Shown: one piece after another, positions 35,551-47,500 of the stretch
Position numbering within the stretch: position 1 is the first letter of the stretch
Layout of the letters: each line of letters opens with the position of its first letter
NCBI GenBank assembly: GCA_010645155.1
Contig: CM021315.1
Location: forward strand, 11,449,490 to 11,513,489
DNA: 64,000 nucleotides
Direction of reading: 5' to 3'
Origin: Tigriopus japonicus
Lineage: Eukaryota > Arthropoda > Copepoda > Harpacticoida > Harpacticidae
Program-made: the position numbers and the translations under genes
The notes under the pieces: generated by a model
Database searches by the model: none
Seen by the model: the letters and a program-made list of their open reading frames with translations, nothing else
Told to the model about the DNA's origin: nothing

Positions 35551-35778
35551 CCTTTTAACAATTTGGAAAAAGCTAGACCCATGTCTACCAACTAACACAG
35601 TTCTGAAAAACTTTTGTTTTTAAATGCCTTTAAACAATTTGGAAATAGCTAGACCCATGTCTACCAACTAACACAGTTCTGAAAAACTTTTGTTTTTAAA
35701 AGCCTTTAAACAATTTGGAAATAGCTAGACCCATGTCTACCAACTAACACAGTTCTGAAAAACTTTTGTTTTTAAAAG
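35551..35778 (+). repeat. three-copy 76-bp tandem repeat
   Basis: Units start at 35551, 35627 and 35703, each exactly 76 bases from the next and opening with a cctttaaacaatttgg-type motif. Units 2 and 3 are almost identical; unit 1 differs at a few bases near its start. The low divergence suggests recent expansion. There is no coding potential and no tie to the flanking genes. Confidence 0.92.
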
Positions 35779-36556
35779 GGGCTCTATTGAAAACCATGAG
35801 TGTGACGCTTCAGAAATTTGGGAAATTACTCCTTCTCGGACGTTCATAAATGCTAGATCCGCTCTTACACCTAGTACATTAGCCACCATTCCACTCATTG
35901 ATCACGGATTCATGATCCAAATTTCGCACCCAAATACCTATAATACACTCGATTGCTTGTTATGTCCGGTCCAAGTTGAGAACTAGATATCCGAGAGCCA
36001 CAAATGCTCACCATTGACGGTGACTGGTTGTCTTGTCATGCTTTACGACCACGAATGACGATGATGTTCCCAATGATTCAGTTTCAGTGTTCTGTCGCGA
36101 ATTGGCCAGGTTTCAGGGGGTCCAACACAAAAAATAGAGTTGAGCAACGACTTGGACTTGTTATTGTGTCTTCTTTCTCATATCTGTATTCCTGGGTTTC
36201 AAGACGGAGAGCCTCTAAAGAGCTCGGAGAACAAGTCAATTGACGGACGACTTGAGAGTGTGATAAGAATCGCTCAGAGAGCCTTGAAATCATCCATCCA
36301 GTTGTTCAACAAAGAAGTGGAAGATTGGGTCGTTCGTTGTCTGTGTCTTCTTCATGACAGCAAAACCGGTGATCTCGTGGAGAATTGCATTCCAAACCGA
36401 CGCGATTGAAACCCGGAGGAGATAGTCGAACCAACCCACTCGACCCGAACAAGAGCCCTTGAATTACCATAATCATCCAATGTCCAAGGTTTGACAAATC
36501 GCTAATTGTGACAGTTTTCGACGTTCTTTATTGGATAGTGGTGAGTCACTTCAATA

Positions 36557-39500
36557 ATGGGAGGAAACTTAATGTTGACCGTTTTGTGGATCCAAGGATT
36601 GTTGGTTGTCTCCTCTGGAATTACAATTCCACGGAGTGAGCCTCTAAATCAACCAAACTACAACTTGGGAGACTGGAAAGACCATCCCAATTGTGGACGA
36701 TCTGGCAATGAACATAAAGGTAAGACTTATTTTTTTTTGAATGGCTTTTTAATGTTAAAAATTAACAACTTGTACAATGCATAGTATGTTAATAAATATT
36801 ATTCACATAATCAGGGTTATTTCATCGAAATTCAAAACTAATGGATAATCCAAAAACAAAATTGTAGATTTGGGATTTATTAATTTTCAAAGAGGTTTTC
36901 ATTTTTTTCGACAACCTACGGTAATTTCTCAATTTTTTTTCTACGTTACACGCTTGTAAATTTCACTGTTCCAGATATTCCTGACAAATAGTAAATGAAA
37001 ACCATAAAGGTCTCTTTGACTTTTTGAATTACTGGTTTGAGTTTGATACAAGTTGGTTACCACTTCAAAAACTGAATGCTGACTGATAAGGCCGCACGTA
37101 ACATGATCAATTTCTTTGATTTTAATGAATTCATGTATCCACCCATTTTGCATAAACCCATCCATAAATCTATCCATGCATGTTTTTCTTCAATGTGGAC
37201 GAATTAAGACCAACCCTGCTTATGTGACTTGATATTAGAGATGAACTGAATGAGCTTTCGGCCCAAAAGCAAACATGCACTGAAAAGTGACAGGTTTAAA
37301 AGAAAACTCGATGTGTTTTACCTTAAAAAAGCCTCTGAAACAACTTTTTTTATATCAACTTATAATTTGGCTTCTTCTATCCTAATTGCATTATAAATTT
37401 TAAGGAATGGTTATGGCTTCTTTCGACCTCTTTCGTCCTCTAAGTCTTCTTTCAAGCGAAGCTTTAGCTTTCGGTTTCAATTAGTCCCTTCCGTTCATCA
37501 CTATTTGATACATCCTTCTAGAATACCTTAGTACACTTAGTAGTAGCAGAAGTAAGTACTATTTCTAATAGTGCATATCTTACAAACCAACGTTCCGGCA
37601 TTTGTGACAAAAAATAATCTCATTCCAACAGGGTAAATATTGGTGTGAATGTGAACAAAGCGCTCTTTTTTGGAAGTGTTCTTGACTTTGCTTTGTAAAC
37701 AGGCATCACCATCGAGATCATGCAAAATTGTGAGAACAGTCTTAAATTTGTGGGTTATCAGATGTTCTTTTGTAGAACGTTCATGCAACCAACGATCTAT
37801 GGTAATCTCAAACCCGTAGAATGAATACAATACGTCTGTGATAACACAGAGTGCAAAAGGGAGGATATATCTAAATTAACGTCTTTTTATTTTATTAAAG
37901 AATACAATGTTTCAAATGGTTCGTGAGGTTTGGATCGAAATACCCAAATGCAACATGGTTATTTTTGGACCAACGATACAATGAGGAACACCTATTCTTT
38001 TATGGTTTTACCAATACATAGGTATGCAGAGCTTAGAAACAATCGGTCGGTTGTTGAGGTAGTTTGGAAGTTTCGCAGAAGCAAATGGGACAGAGGAGAA
38101 ATAATCATGCTCTATCAAGTTTTGCTACAGAACATAAGGTGTGACCAAAGAACGCAGCTTATGTAGTGAAACTTGACCAAGCATGGTTATCTCTACTCCG
38201 TCTCATATGCGTCTTTTGTGTTTCCTCTAGCTATGCTTCTACTAAACTTCATAACTACTTCAACAACCGACCTTATGTTTGATTGGTTATTACAAAGGAT
38301 ATCAATTCTTTTTGCATTAGCATCATTTGTCCGCAACTATAAGTCTAGGGAAACTTAACATGCCTGAAAAAACTACTAACAAAATATTTTTTGAATTTTC
38401 AAAGACTTTTCCGAGTACATTTTTAACCCGTTGAGAACTGAGTAAATTGAGTTTTAACCCAAACAGCCCCAAGATGCCCCAGTTATTTCAAAACATAAGT
38501 TCCCAAAGATGTCACATAACATTTCAATATTAAGGATAGAAAAATCATTTTTTTCTAAATTTTGTCAAAATAGCTCAAAATGATACATAATTTCACTTAA
38601 TCACTTAAAATGCGCTAAAGGCATTTCTTTTTTGACAAAAACAATTCTTAACTATTTAGAGAACCATTAGTTGTGTGTGCAACCAACAAAAGTTGCAAGG
38701 AAATCTGTAGCACGGATTCATTTTCAAAGTTACGATTTCTTGAAGGACTGTGTTCAAAACGGACAAAGACGGAGACCTGAAAAATCAATCGATTTTTTCA
38801 AAAAAAATATCTATTTAGAAGTAAACTCAAAGTGTCTTTGACACTGCAAAAAAGGATATCATTAAAAATTGTATATCAAGACTGAAACTTGAAAAGCCAT
38901 TTGAGACACTGCACTGTGGGAAGAGGTTAGCTTTTGTCTCCAGTTTTAAGATGTTCTTGAAGGGAACAAAATTTTCGTGCCCGCTTGAAGTGGTTAACAA
39001 TTCGTGTGATTCCATAGCCAATGTTTTTCCACTTTTTGTTAGTGTTTTTTGCACTGTTGTTCATTTACCTTTATCCATGGCCGATGACTGAGAACTAGTT
39101 ACCTTGGAAGCACATTATTTTTTTGCATGATCGCAATTCAGCATGCTCAATCAATGTTCGCAAAGTGAGTTTAACCTTCAAAGTAAAACCTTTTTTTCTT
39201 CGCAATAGCCGTTTCACTGAACATCATCTGCAACACTTTATCCAAAAGAGACAAAGTTAATGATGAATACCGATTCCTTCTTTGACAACTTCGAATGTAA
39301 TACTTGTGTCATTAAAAGAAAATTTAAACGCGAAATAAAAAGAAATAGTCTCACCTTCCATTAGTATTTTTACTTCATACCCGTCCCCCCAAATGGAAAT
39401 CCTTTTCAGAGCTCGAAAAGGGCCTATGGGCTTCTCGACCAGTATGTCGGTTTCAATAACTTTTGACTGATTAGGTAGTTTGTCTATAGTCTGCCACAAA

Positions 39501-42500
39501 TATCGCTGGATTTTCCTTGTATGACAAGAAGGTTTCTACTCTTGTTGCACTTAGGACATAAATCACAAAACAATGATGTTTCAACCTACAAAGAATATTT
39601 CCGTTGAGCAAATTCAAAATTCCAATAATCTCTAGAATCAGAAAAAATATTTAGCGTTATAATAAATACTTATGCAAGTGAAAGAATGGCTTTATGAAAT
39701 TCAAGAAGGTGAGAACTAAAAACCATGATTAATTTGACCAACGCAAAAAGTTCTCTGATTCTTCTCTCCGTTCACCAAAATATGACGTCAATCTTCAATC
39801 TTAAAATTAATACTTTATTTGATTAAGACAAAAGCAACAAAAACGCATACAGGGCGTAAGATATCTAGAAAATGTGCATTTCGCCACAACTTCGTCGAGA
39901 TTTCTTTCTCGTGGATTGTAAGTTGCCAAGTCGTTTGATGGCCTGAAATATTGGAGCGGAACGGAAAAAGGGAAAGAACCACGATCAAAATCGGTCAACT
40001 GACTTGCCAAAACACAGACTCATTCCAAATGGTTGATGGATCTCTACTACCTGGAAATTATCCCGTTGCCAAAAAAATCCATGCTTTGAGCACGCACACA
40101 GAGAGATCCAAGAATTGGGCCACTAAACGATTCATCACGTCTGTATGTAGACGAAGACTAATCGTGCTGGTTATTTCTCGACAACACTGTCCATTGAAGC
40201 GAGCTTGGCCAAGATGGTCCATTATCTAAGAACAGTGCTTCTTTTAAGACATCCCTCTAAAATGTTGCAAAAATATAACGCGTTTGTGTTTTTTTTTCTT
40301 CAGATCCTTGGTTCGCGTCCATTCAAGTCGAGCCCAGTCAACGTGAGGAACGACTTTGTTCCGCCATTCTTGTGACTCAAAGTCATCTTCTCACTTCCAA
40401 CTGTCCCTCTTTGGCATCCATTCGACCAGACAATGACGCGCTTTGGGTGGACTTTGAGAATCACGGGGAACGGATCAAAGTTTCCTTTGAACCTGAGGCC
40501 ATTTTCAGCACCAACGCCAGTGTGTTCTTGCTCACATTGGAGCGTCCCATTCCAAGAAACAGTCCCATTGTTCCCATTTGTATGCGTCAACAATCTTTCA
40601 AAGATCTTGAATCACTTGGGGAACGCACGGTAGTCTGCCAGGAAAATGGAGGTCTCTTCAAGTGTCAAAGTTCAGCGGACTGTTCCTTCGTTACAATTGA
40701 TGTGGGTTCCAATGGGCAATCTTTGCTCGGGATCCATCTTCCATCAAGTGTTGAGGGATGTCAAGAAGTCAATGAGGGGGAGGAATCGCTCCTTCGACCT
40801 TCAGAGCAAATGAGTGAGCTCTTAAGCAAGATCCAACCCATTGAAGCTTGTCCCAAGGCCTCGTTTTGTGATGGCAAAATCACATGTTCCCACGATCCAT
40901 CGCCCAGATCCAAACGGGTGGGACGCTCACAAGAGATTACATTTCCTCTGGCAACCAACATGTGCCCAGTTTATGAAATGTGCTCTGATCGATCGGACGA
41001 GTCTGAGTTCCAATGGGTTCAATTGCACATGTCAATCGAGCAGCTTTCAAAGGAATGCCAAACTAAAGAGGCTTCCTTTGTCGATGCTCGAATAAGAGAT
41101 GAAATTCCGACCCAATCGTCATCGAGGCCGGAGAAATCGCCATTCCGACAAGCGTTGGAGGCCAATGCAAGCGGAATTGACGATTATGACTCGTATGACG
41201 TCGACAAACCTGAGATCCAAGATCAAGTCGAACTCGATTTGACAATAGATTCAACGAGAAGGACGAGCAATAAAAACGGTTCCTTGCCAGAATTTGCTCC
41301 TGAGCCGGATTATGATGTACTTGAAAAAGGTGAATGGGAAAAGACCAAATCATTAAGCTGAGTCAATGCGTAAGATTATTCATTCAAATTATAGAAGCCG
41401 GTGATCCTTGTGACGTCACGCCTTCAAACGGAGCAAAATGTCAATTCCCTTTTATGTACGATGGAGAAGTTCGTCATGAATGCGTACGAGATGTGTCCCA
41501 ATTCAACCATGACGATTCAATGTGCCCTTCAGAAATTGATCCTAACACCCAAGAGGTCAGTATTTTTAGTCATCCATTCAAATTAAACATAAATTAGACC
41601 CTGAAAGAAGATTCGAAGAGCATAAAAAGTTGAGAATTTTCTTAAATACTCTGTTTGTGGATGTCATCAAATTAACCGGCAATATTTTTCTAACCACAAC
41701 AAACGACAAGAAATAGGTAAAAAATTTAAAGGAAAAAATTTTTGTTTTGCGCTTCTGGATATAAACTCTTTTTTTTAGTGCCACTTGTTACGTATTGTAC
41801 TACGCACGCTACTTTTTGTCTACATTTTTTTCTTCGAACTCATGCATTTCATAAATATTTCCAGGGTGTCAAATGGGTCAAATGCACCGAATCTTGCCCT
41901 CTGGAGAAATATCACGCCCACCATGAGATTGAGAAAGACTTGAGGTATTTGGAAGATCTCTATCCGGATCACGTCCGTGTGTACGACATTGGCACTTCGG
42001 TGAACGGTGAGCCATTATGGGTGATCAATTTGAGTGCCAATCTCAATAACCGCTCCATAACGGAAACGGAGCAGTTCCAACTCAGACCTCGGGTCAAATT
42101 CATTGGAAACATGCACGGAAACGAACCCGTGGGTCGTGAGTTGCTCATCCATTTGGCCAAATACTTGCTGAAGGGCCACGAACAAAACGATTCCGAAGCG
42201 ACAAACATCTTGGAAGAGATCAATCTATCTATCTTGCCCACTATGAATCCGGATGGCTTTAGCCGAGGAAATGAATCCTTTTGCTCTGGAGGAACCTATG
42301 AGAAGGGCAGACTCAATGAAGGTCGCAAGGATCTGAATCGTAACTTCCCCACATGGCTTGATTGGCGCAGATCTCGCAATTCTCCGTTTGATATCGAGGC
42401 TGGTCGAGAGAAAGAGACCCTCCTTCTTATGGACTGGATCATGAAGGGCTATTTCCATTTGTCAGCCAATTTCCACGACGGAGCAGTTTTAGTGAACTAT

Positions 42501-43334
42501 CCATGGGACAACTACCACGATTCAGAACCGCGTCATGGTATCTATGGAACGCCGGATCACGACGTGTTTGTTTCTTTAGCCAAATCTTACTCCTTAAACA
42601 ATCGAGTAATGGCAGACCCTAAAAAGCAATGCCTCCAATGGGGTCCTTTTGAGAACGGAATCACCAATGGAGCCGATTGGTATCCCGTGGAAGGTGGAAT
42701 GCAAGACTTCAACTACATGTTCGCAGGTACGATGGAGGTCCTGGTTGAAGTTTCTTGCTGCAAGTACCCTCCACGTAAAGAACTACTTATCCACTGGAAC
42801 GATAATCGTCGCAGTCTCTTAGCTTACACGAAACAAGCTCTTAAAGGGATCAAAGGATTTGTTCGCGACTCTGCTTCTGATGAGCCGATCAAAGAGGCTA
42901 AAATTGCTGTAAAATCCGACGGAGAAACTGACTTTAGAGAGTTTCCCGCGAGATCCGATCAGCACGGGGCCTATCGAAAGATTCTCCAAAATGAAGGCCA
43001 ATACACTGCTTATGCTTTCATCGAGGCAAGGAACCAAAACAGAAATGGAAGATTTGAGATCGTGGCCAAATCGGAGGAGAAAACCTTTAAATTTGACCCA
43101 TCCGAGTCCGAGGCTCAAAGGATCGACTTTGTTATCGATAGCCAGAGGGCGTCGACATCGAGGCAAAAACAATCGCGCCGCGTTTCAACCTCCCAAAACG
43201 TATTTCTGGGTTTCAACTATCCCGAGGAAATTCAGGGAACTGTTCCATTGGACCCTCCCAACCGACGTCGTCGACAACCCAATAATGTGCGAACCATCCC
43301 GGGGACATTCCGACGAAGATGGACCCTGTCTTGA
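36557..43334 (+). CDS. secreted pseudo-trypsin / FN2 / M14B carboxypeptidase fusion
   Basis: Exons 36557-36719, 40304-41329, 41395-41555 and 41865-43334 join in phase to give 939 residues. Order: signal peptide (LMLTVLWIQGLLVVSSG); short linker with a lone Cys (PNCGRSG); degenerate trypsin-like domain (about 55-250); Cys-containing and acidic linkers (about 250-396); FN2-like module (about 397-459); M14B carboxypeptidase (about 460-790); transthyretin-like domain; and a basic, Gln/Arg-rich tail. All M14 key residues are present. The serine-protease triad is not. The FN2-M14 half copies the neighbouring gene in layout and intron position, so the two arose by duplication, with gain or loss of the protease-like part. 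A furin-type site (RSKR, 256-259) could separate the halves after secretion. Weakest point: the 3.6 kb first intron could hide an in-phase exon. Confidence 0.85.
37236..37503. mobile_element. non-autonomous hAT-like element
   Basis: A 268-base element with ends TAGAGATGAACTGAA (left) and TAGTGATGAACGGAA (right, read on the other strand). It is flanked by imperfect 8-bp duplications, cttgatat and tttgatac (6 of 8 match). Ends of TAGNG type and an 8-bp duplication are typical of hAT transposons. It has no coding capacity. The interior resembles the element at 49669-49946. Confidence 0.65.
37926..37948 (+). repeat. third copy of a dispersed terminal motif
   Basis: Twenty-three bases identical to part of the left arm of the inverted-repeat element at 30046-30304 (aggtttggatcgaaatac plus ccaaa). 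I see no matching inverted partner nearby, so this may be one end of a decayed copy. Confidence 0.6.
40304..41329 (+). CDS. pseudo-trypsin exon of the fusion gene
   Basis: A single 1026-base exon. The segment DPWFASIQVEP, LCSAILVTQSHLLTSNC has the order of a trypsin-fold start (PW..I, CGGSLI, LTAAHC), but Asn87 stands where the catalytic His would be. The NDIALL position reads NASVFLLTLERPI, with no Asp, and no GDSGGP-like Ser motif exists (TIDVGSNGQSLLGI lies where it would be). The R/IVGG activation cleavage motif is also absent. It is therefore a non-catalytic serine-protease homologue, probably for binding. The second half has Cys pairs (ACPKASFCDGKITC, NMCPVYEMC), a dibasic RSKR, and an acidic, Ser-rich linker (DDYDSYDVDKPEIQD). 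The fold call rests on pattern reading of a diverged sequence. Confidence 0.72.
41395..43334 (+). CDS. FN2 module and M14B carboxypeptidase exons of the fusion gene
   Basis: Exon 41395-41555 encodes most of an FN2-like module (KCQFPFMYDG, HEC, SMCPSE). Exon 41865-43334 completes it (VKWVKCTESCP) and continues into the M14 domain. Zinc ligands are H534, E537 and H654 (GNMHGNEP, NFHDGA), substrate residues N608-R609 (DLNRNFP) and Y734, and catalytic E745 (VEVSCCKYP). The transthyretin-like domain runs from GIKGFVRDS to RIDFVID. A 45-residue basic tail (RRRRQPNN, ending FRRRWTLS) has no counterpart in the neighbouring paralogue. The exon break inside FN2 falls at the same place and phase as in the 32607-34185 gene. 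Confidence 0.9.
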
Positions 43335-43393
43335 ATCCCAAAATACCAAGTAATCACTCTTAATCTTATTGTCGTTCCTTGAAAGCCTACTCA

Positions 43394-43399
43394 AATAAA
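43394..43399 (+). promoter_or_regulatory. poly(A) signal of the fusion carboxypeptidase gene
   Basis: AATAAA 60 bases after the stop codon, nearly the same spacing as in the paralogue. A second AATAAA follows near 43520. Confidence 0.65.
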
Positions 43400-44377
43400 T
43401 TGCCGTTTTGGAAGTTGATTTCTTTGTTGCTCATGTGTTCTGTTTGCTCGATCTCAAGTCAGGAAAAAAGGCGATGAAAATAGAAATCGTCCCGAAAGCT
43501 TTGTTTTTGTCCTGGGAATCAAATAAATTGTTCTGGTCCAACCCATCCTCATCCATCCAGAAGAGAATGATACGAAGATCCCAACAAAAACGCCAAGAAA
43601 GATTACGTCGTTTTGCGGGTTCCCAAGGTTTTGGCTGAACTTGAAACATTAGAACACTAGTTCCATGCTGCTTTATATTAATCTTGAGTCGCTACCGTCT
43701 TATGCACTACAACTTGGAATGAGAGAGTAATGGAGAGCGAAGTTACGAGACTTTTTCCGGCTAACGATGTGGAACAACACTCGTGACGGTTTGATCCAGC
43801 GTGAACGAGTATGTTGCTCCATAGTACGCCATGGAATGTATCATATTCATTTCCGTTCCTTGTATATCCTGATAAGATTCGACGTGCATGTTCCCTCCTT
43901 TCGTTCTCCTGTTCAGCTTGGTCTGATTAGTGCACTGTAATAAAAGAGTACAGTCATTCAGTGGATCATACTTCTTGTTATGTGGCAACAGCTCGTCAAA
44001 TCCTTTAGATGCATAGATTTGCAGATAGCAATAATGATTTATTAGTTTTAGACAAATTAAAGCAGCTCAAATGTTGATGGTGGTGCTGCAAATGGAACTG
44101 CAAGTTTTTTTAGCTGAATCTTGGTTCATGGATCATGATTGAATTTCCTTTTTAATTTTCCAGCTTTTCACACCACACTTGAAGGGATGAAGGGAATGAA
44201 CCAATTACTTTCATCAAAACTATTGTAGGTTTATTTTCGGTACCAAATCAACATTTGAGAAACATAACATAGTTTGTCCAAAACTGTTGCTATCTGCAGG
44301 TCCACGCATCTAATGGAATTGGCGAATCCCATGAACTAAATGGCGCACTATGGGATTGTGCTCTTTTTTGCAGTGCA

Positions 44378-44548
44378 CTAATTCATAGATATCTACACTA
44401 CTGGATGTTTTACGACTGACCGCTTGGTTGACAAAACAGTACAACCAACCGATTTGTGATGAATTCCCAGGAGACTGTTCATTGTACTGTTTTACCAAAC
44501 AATCGGTCAATCGTAAGACGTCGAGTAGTCTAGATATCTATGACTAAT
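44378..44548. mobile_element. foldback/MITE-like inverted repeat
   Basis: Two arms of about 67 bases (44378-44444 and 44482-44548) are inverted copies, roughly 80 percent alike by eye, with conserved blocks such as catagatatct and aaaacagtacaa. They are separated by 37 bases. The length and imperfect symmetry suit an aged foldback element or palindromic MITE. No target duplication could be assigned. Confidence 0.7.
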
Positions 44549-47500
44549 TCTACCGTTTCTGTTCCGAAGATTGTCCTATTCTCCCAGTTGAGTGCCATAC
44601 CGATCAATGTGTCCATTTCCAATTGCTATTGGAAATGGGCTTCGGTTCCAGTTCGTTGGGTTGTAATTCTGAAGGATGTCATAATAGCGTGAGTACGGCC
44701 TTTTCTTTAGAATTGACCCCTGCTTTTTCGGTGCTAAGGTTGACCTAGCATTTCACGATACATGAAAGAGGCTAGGAAAAGATGTGATGACATGCTTGGC
44801 ATTGAATGATTACTAAATAAGATCTTGATGCTACAAAATGGGAACACTCAGACTGATCTTGTTTCCATTGAAGGACCTCCCAATGAAAAAGACTGACAGA
44901 TACATTTAAAGTACAATGCACTGCAGGGGTCTCTCGTAAGTGAATGGAAAATGAGTGAAGGCTGAGAGGGGCTTTTGACCTTATTGTTCCGGGCTTCTAC
45001 GAGATTAGTGAGCCATCTATTCGCTGCACGTTTATTGGACTTGAGAATGCATTGAAAAATGAGTGTACGAGTAAATTTTGTAAAATTGTGATGAAAATTC
45101 TTCTAGGAAAGACTTCTTTTTTTTGGGGTGGGAGGAGGGGGTCAACGTAAGTTTTTATTACATTTCGAAGAAGTTGGTTTTAATAAGGTAAAGTAGACAT
45201 TTTTCATCCTTTTGAGTGCCTTTTTGCAAAAAAATGAATGGTTATTGATTTACAAGGAAACAAAAAATGAAATAGCGAATTGTTTCCTTTAAATGATAAC
45301 CCAATTCAAGGAAACTAATAGGAAGTTGGCTTTTCAGGCCAGTTATAAATTCAGTGCGGTAAATAATTGACGAGATAATCAAATTAGTAATTAATACGCA
45401 GAATTTTTCATGGCAGTTCGTATTTTGTTGTCTTGCATTCATTCAACCAGTTAATTCATATAGGCTTGATTTATTCCTTGTTTTTTTGATAAAACTAACC
45501 CATTGCATTCGGTACTCTTTTTTTTTAGCAGGTGCAATCCTGTTTGGTCCACTAGCATTTTCAAGTGCTCAGTATCATTTAATTCCTAAACCATTTATAT
45601 GGATAAATTTTACAAAAGAGCTATGCATGGTCCTTGTAAATTGCATCAAACCTCAATTTAACTCTTTGAAATCTCACGATTCGATGTCTTTTTCTCTCAT
45701 AAAAAGGAGCCAGTAATATGATGTTTTGAAGCTTCTGAAATTGGCAATCCGAGTGAGTGAAAAAATGTCCCCTTGTTTTGATGGTTCAGGGCTGAATAAT
45801 TAATCATCCTAATTAAATCCCAACTTGACGTTTACGTTCGTTCTTCTTCTCGAAATAAATTTGCCTTCTACATGGCTAAGTTGGGGGCTTTTTAAAATTT
45901 TTGATGACAAATGTTGCTCTCACTCCAAAGCCTGAAGCTCAACTTTTGAGTGGCAAAGAAAATGAGCCCTCCTTCATTTGCCGTCTTTATCCAGACCATT
46001 TTGGCACAGACAATCATCTTTGAGCCAAGCCAACCATTCCTTGGCCAAGTGCAATCCCGAATCTGGAGCACTATTACTTGTTCCTACACACTACACTACC
46101 CTCAAGAGATAGATCGACTCGTTTTTTTGCACATCCGATTAATAGGACTTTTCGTTCTTGGTCCACAGACTTGACTCTCAATTTGCAATGAACAAGGAGG
46201 GTTCGGGGAACACTGTCCTAAATCACCCAGGACCTCGATATCACCTATCAGAGTGTGTCCAAGCCATTTGCAGGAGGTGATAAAGGACCATGTGAGCTGC
46301 TTCAGGCTAAATTGAGTGAGCCTAGGGGCGGTGGCTGAGAGGGTTGTGTGTGGTAGGCGGTCTCTCTCGCTCTCTTGGTGGTGGGCCATTTCCCGAGTTA
46401 TTTTACTCACACCGCACAACTACGTATCGTCGACGAGATTTGCTCAATTTGATGGGAACGAGAAAACCCGATCCCGTGGCTTTGTACCCTTGAGCATTTT
46501 CCACTTGCTACCACACAAGTACACACAGTCAGTGGTGGGTACAGATGAATGGCCCTTGGTGGGCATTTTGGGTGTGTGTTTGTCGGTGGAGCCATTTTGA
46601 AGCAATCGAGATCATCATCAACAACAAACATCACAGCCAAAGCAAAGTTCTTTCAGACTCCAGCCCAAAATGGGACCGTTTACATTTGAAAATCCAAGGG
46701 ACAGACTTATTAGGAATTTATCGTGAAGAAGAAGAAGAAAAAGCTGTGAGCCCCATTTCCTTTTATTCTCGTTATGGAGCTTTCACCCGGGAAGAGGTGA
46801 TTCCTTTTTTTGGGTGAGAATGGTCTGGTGTCGCACCTTCAGTGGTGCTTCATCACATTCAAGACAGGAATAGTAGGAAGAAAGAGTGGTGGGAGTAGTG
46901 GTGGTAGAACATGCATTAGTGGTGTGTGAGTAGAGCCCATTGAGACTATTCCAAGTTTCTCTCCACTTACTAGTGATCCTCGTCTATTCTCCCTTGAGTG
47001 TTCTCGAAAGCATTCCAATGATGGCGGTAATACACCTCGTTCAATTGCCAAATGTGCATTCCTCAGCTGGGCCAACCCACCCACCAAACAGAGCTTGCTT
47101 GTTCCAAAGCAGGCAGACAATAGGAAAGTGGAGATGATCAATAAGAAGGGGAAAAAAAGACGAGCTTGAGGATCTGAGGACCAAGAAAGAGCGACCGAGA
47201 ACGGTCCATTGTACGTACTAGTTCCTTGTTTCAAGAAGTGAGGGAACGCTGAATGCAAGGACATCCTTCCAAGGCTCTGTTCACTAGTTCCGTAGATTGG
47301 AACAATTTTCATCTTTGGGTTTGACAATTTATTCAATTTGGTTTATTTATGTTTTGTTTCATAAAAGATCCGAAGTTCTTTGTTGTCGGATAATGAATGG
47401 GTGATATTTCATTCCATTCCAGTTTTTCGACAGGTACCTTAGTCAGCTTGGATTTCTTGTAGTGCTTGACTCATCAGATTCCCTAATTAATTTGATGCGC

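Larger units (their letters stand above)
34186..36556. other. intergenic spacer between the two carboxypeptidase genes
   Basis: AT-rich and gene-free as far as I can see. It contains the carboxypeptidase 1 poly(A) signal and the 76-bp tandem repeat at 35551-35778. The 500 bases before the ATG at 36557 are less AT-rich and probably hold the promoter and 5' UTR of the second gene, with no clear core-promoter motif. Confidence 0.6.
36720..40303 (+). other. first intron of the fusion carboxypeptidase gene (3.6 kb)
   Basis: Donor gtaaga at 36720, acceptor ttcttcag ending 40303; the split codon reads Asp. It is AT-rich and contains the hAT-like element 37236-37503 and a copy of a dispersed 23-base motif at 37926-37948. 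Several open frames of 60-90 codons have no recognisable similarity. I could not find an exon for a protease activation peptide here, though a small in-phase exon cannot be excluded by eye. Confidence 0.7.

Noticed and set aside
46839..47336. 165-codon minus-strand open frame with a hydrophobic segment
   Set aside because: Low-complexity Leu/Pro and Ser content without a recognisable fold or partner exons; likely chance.
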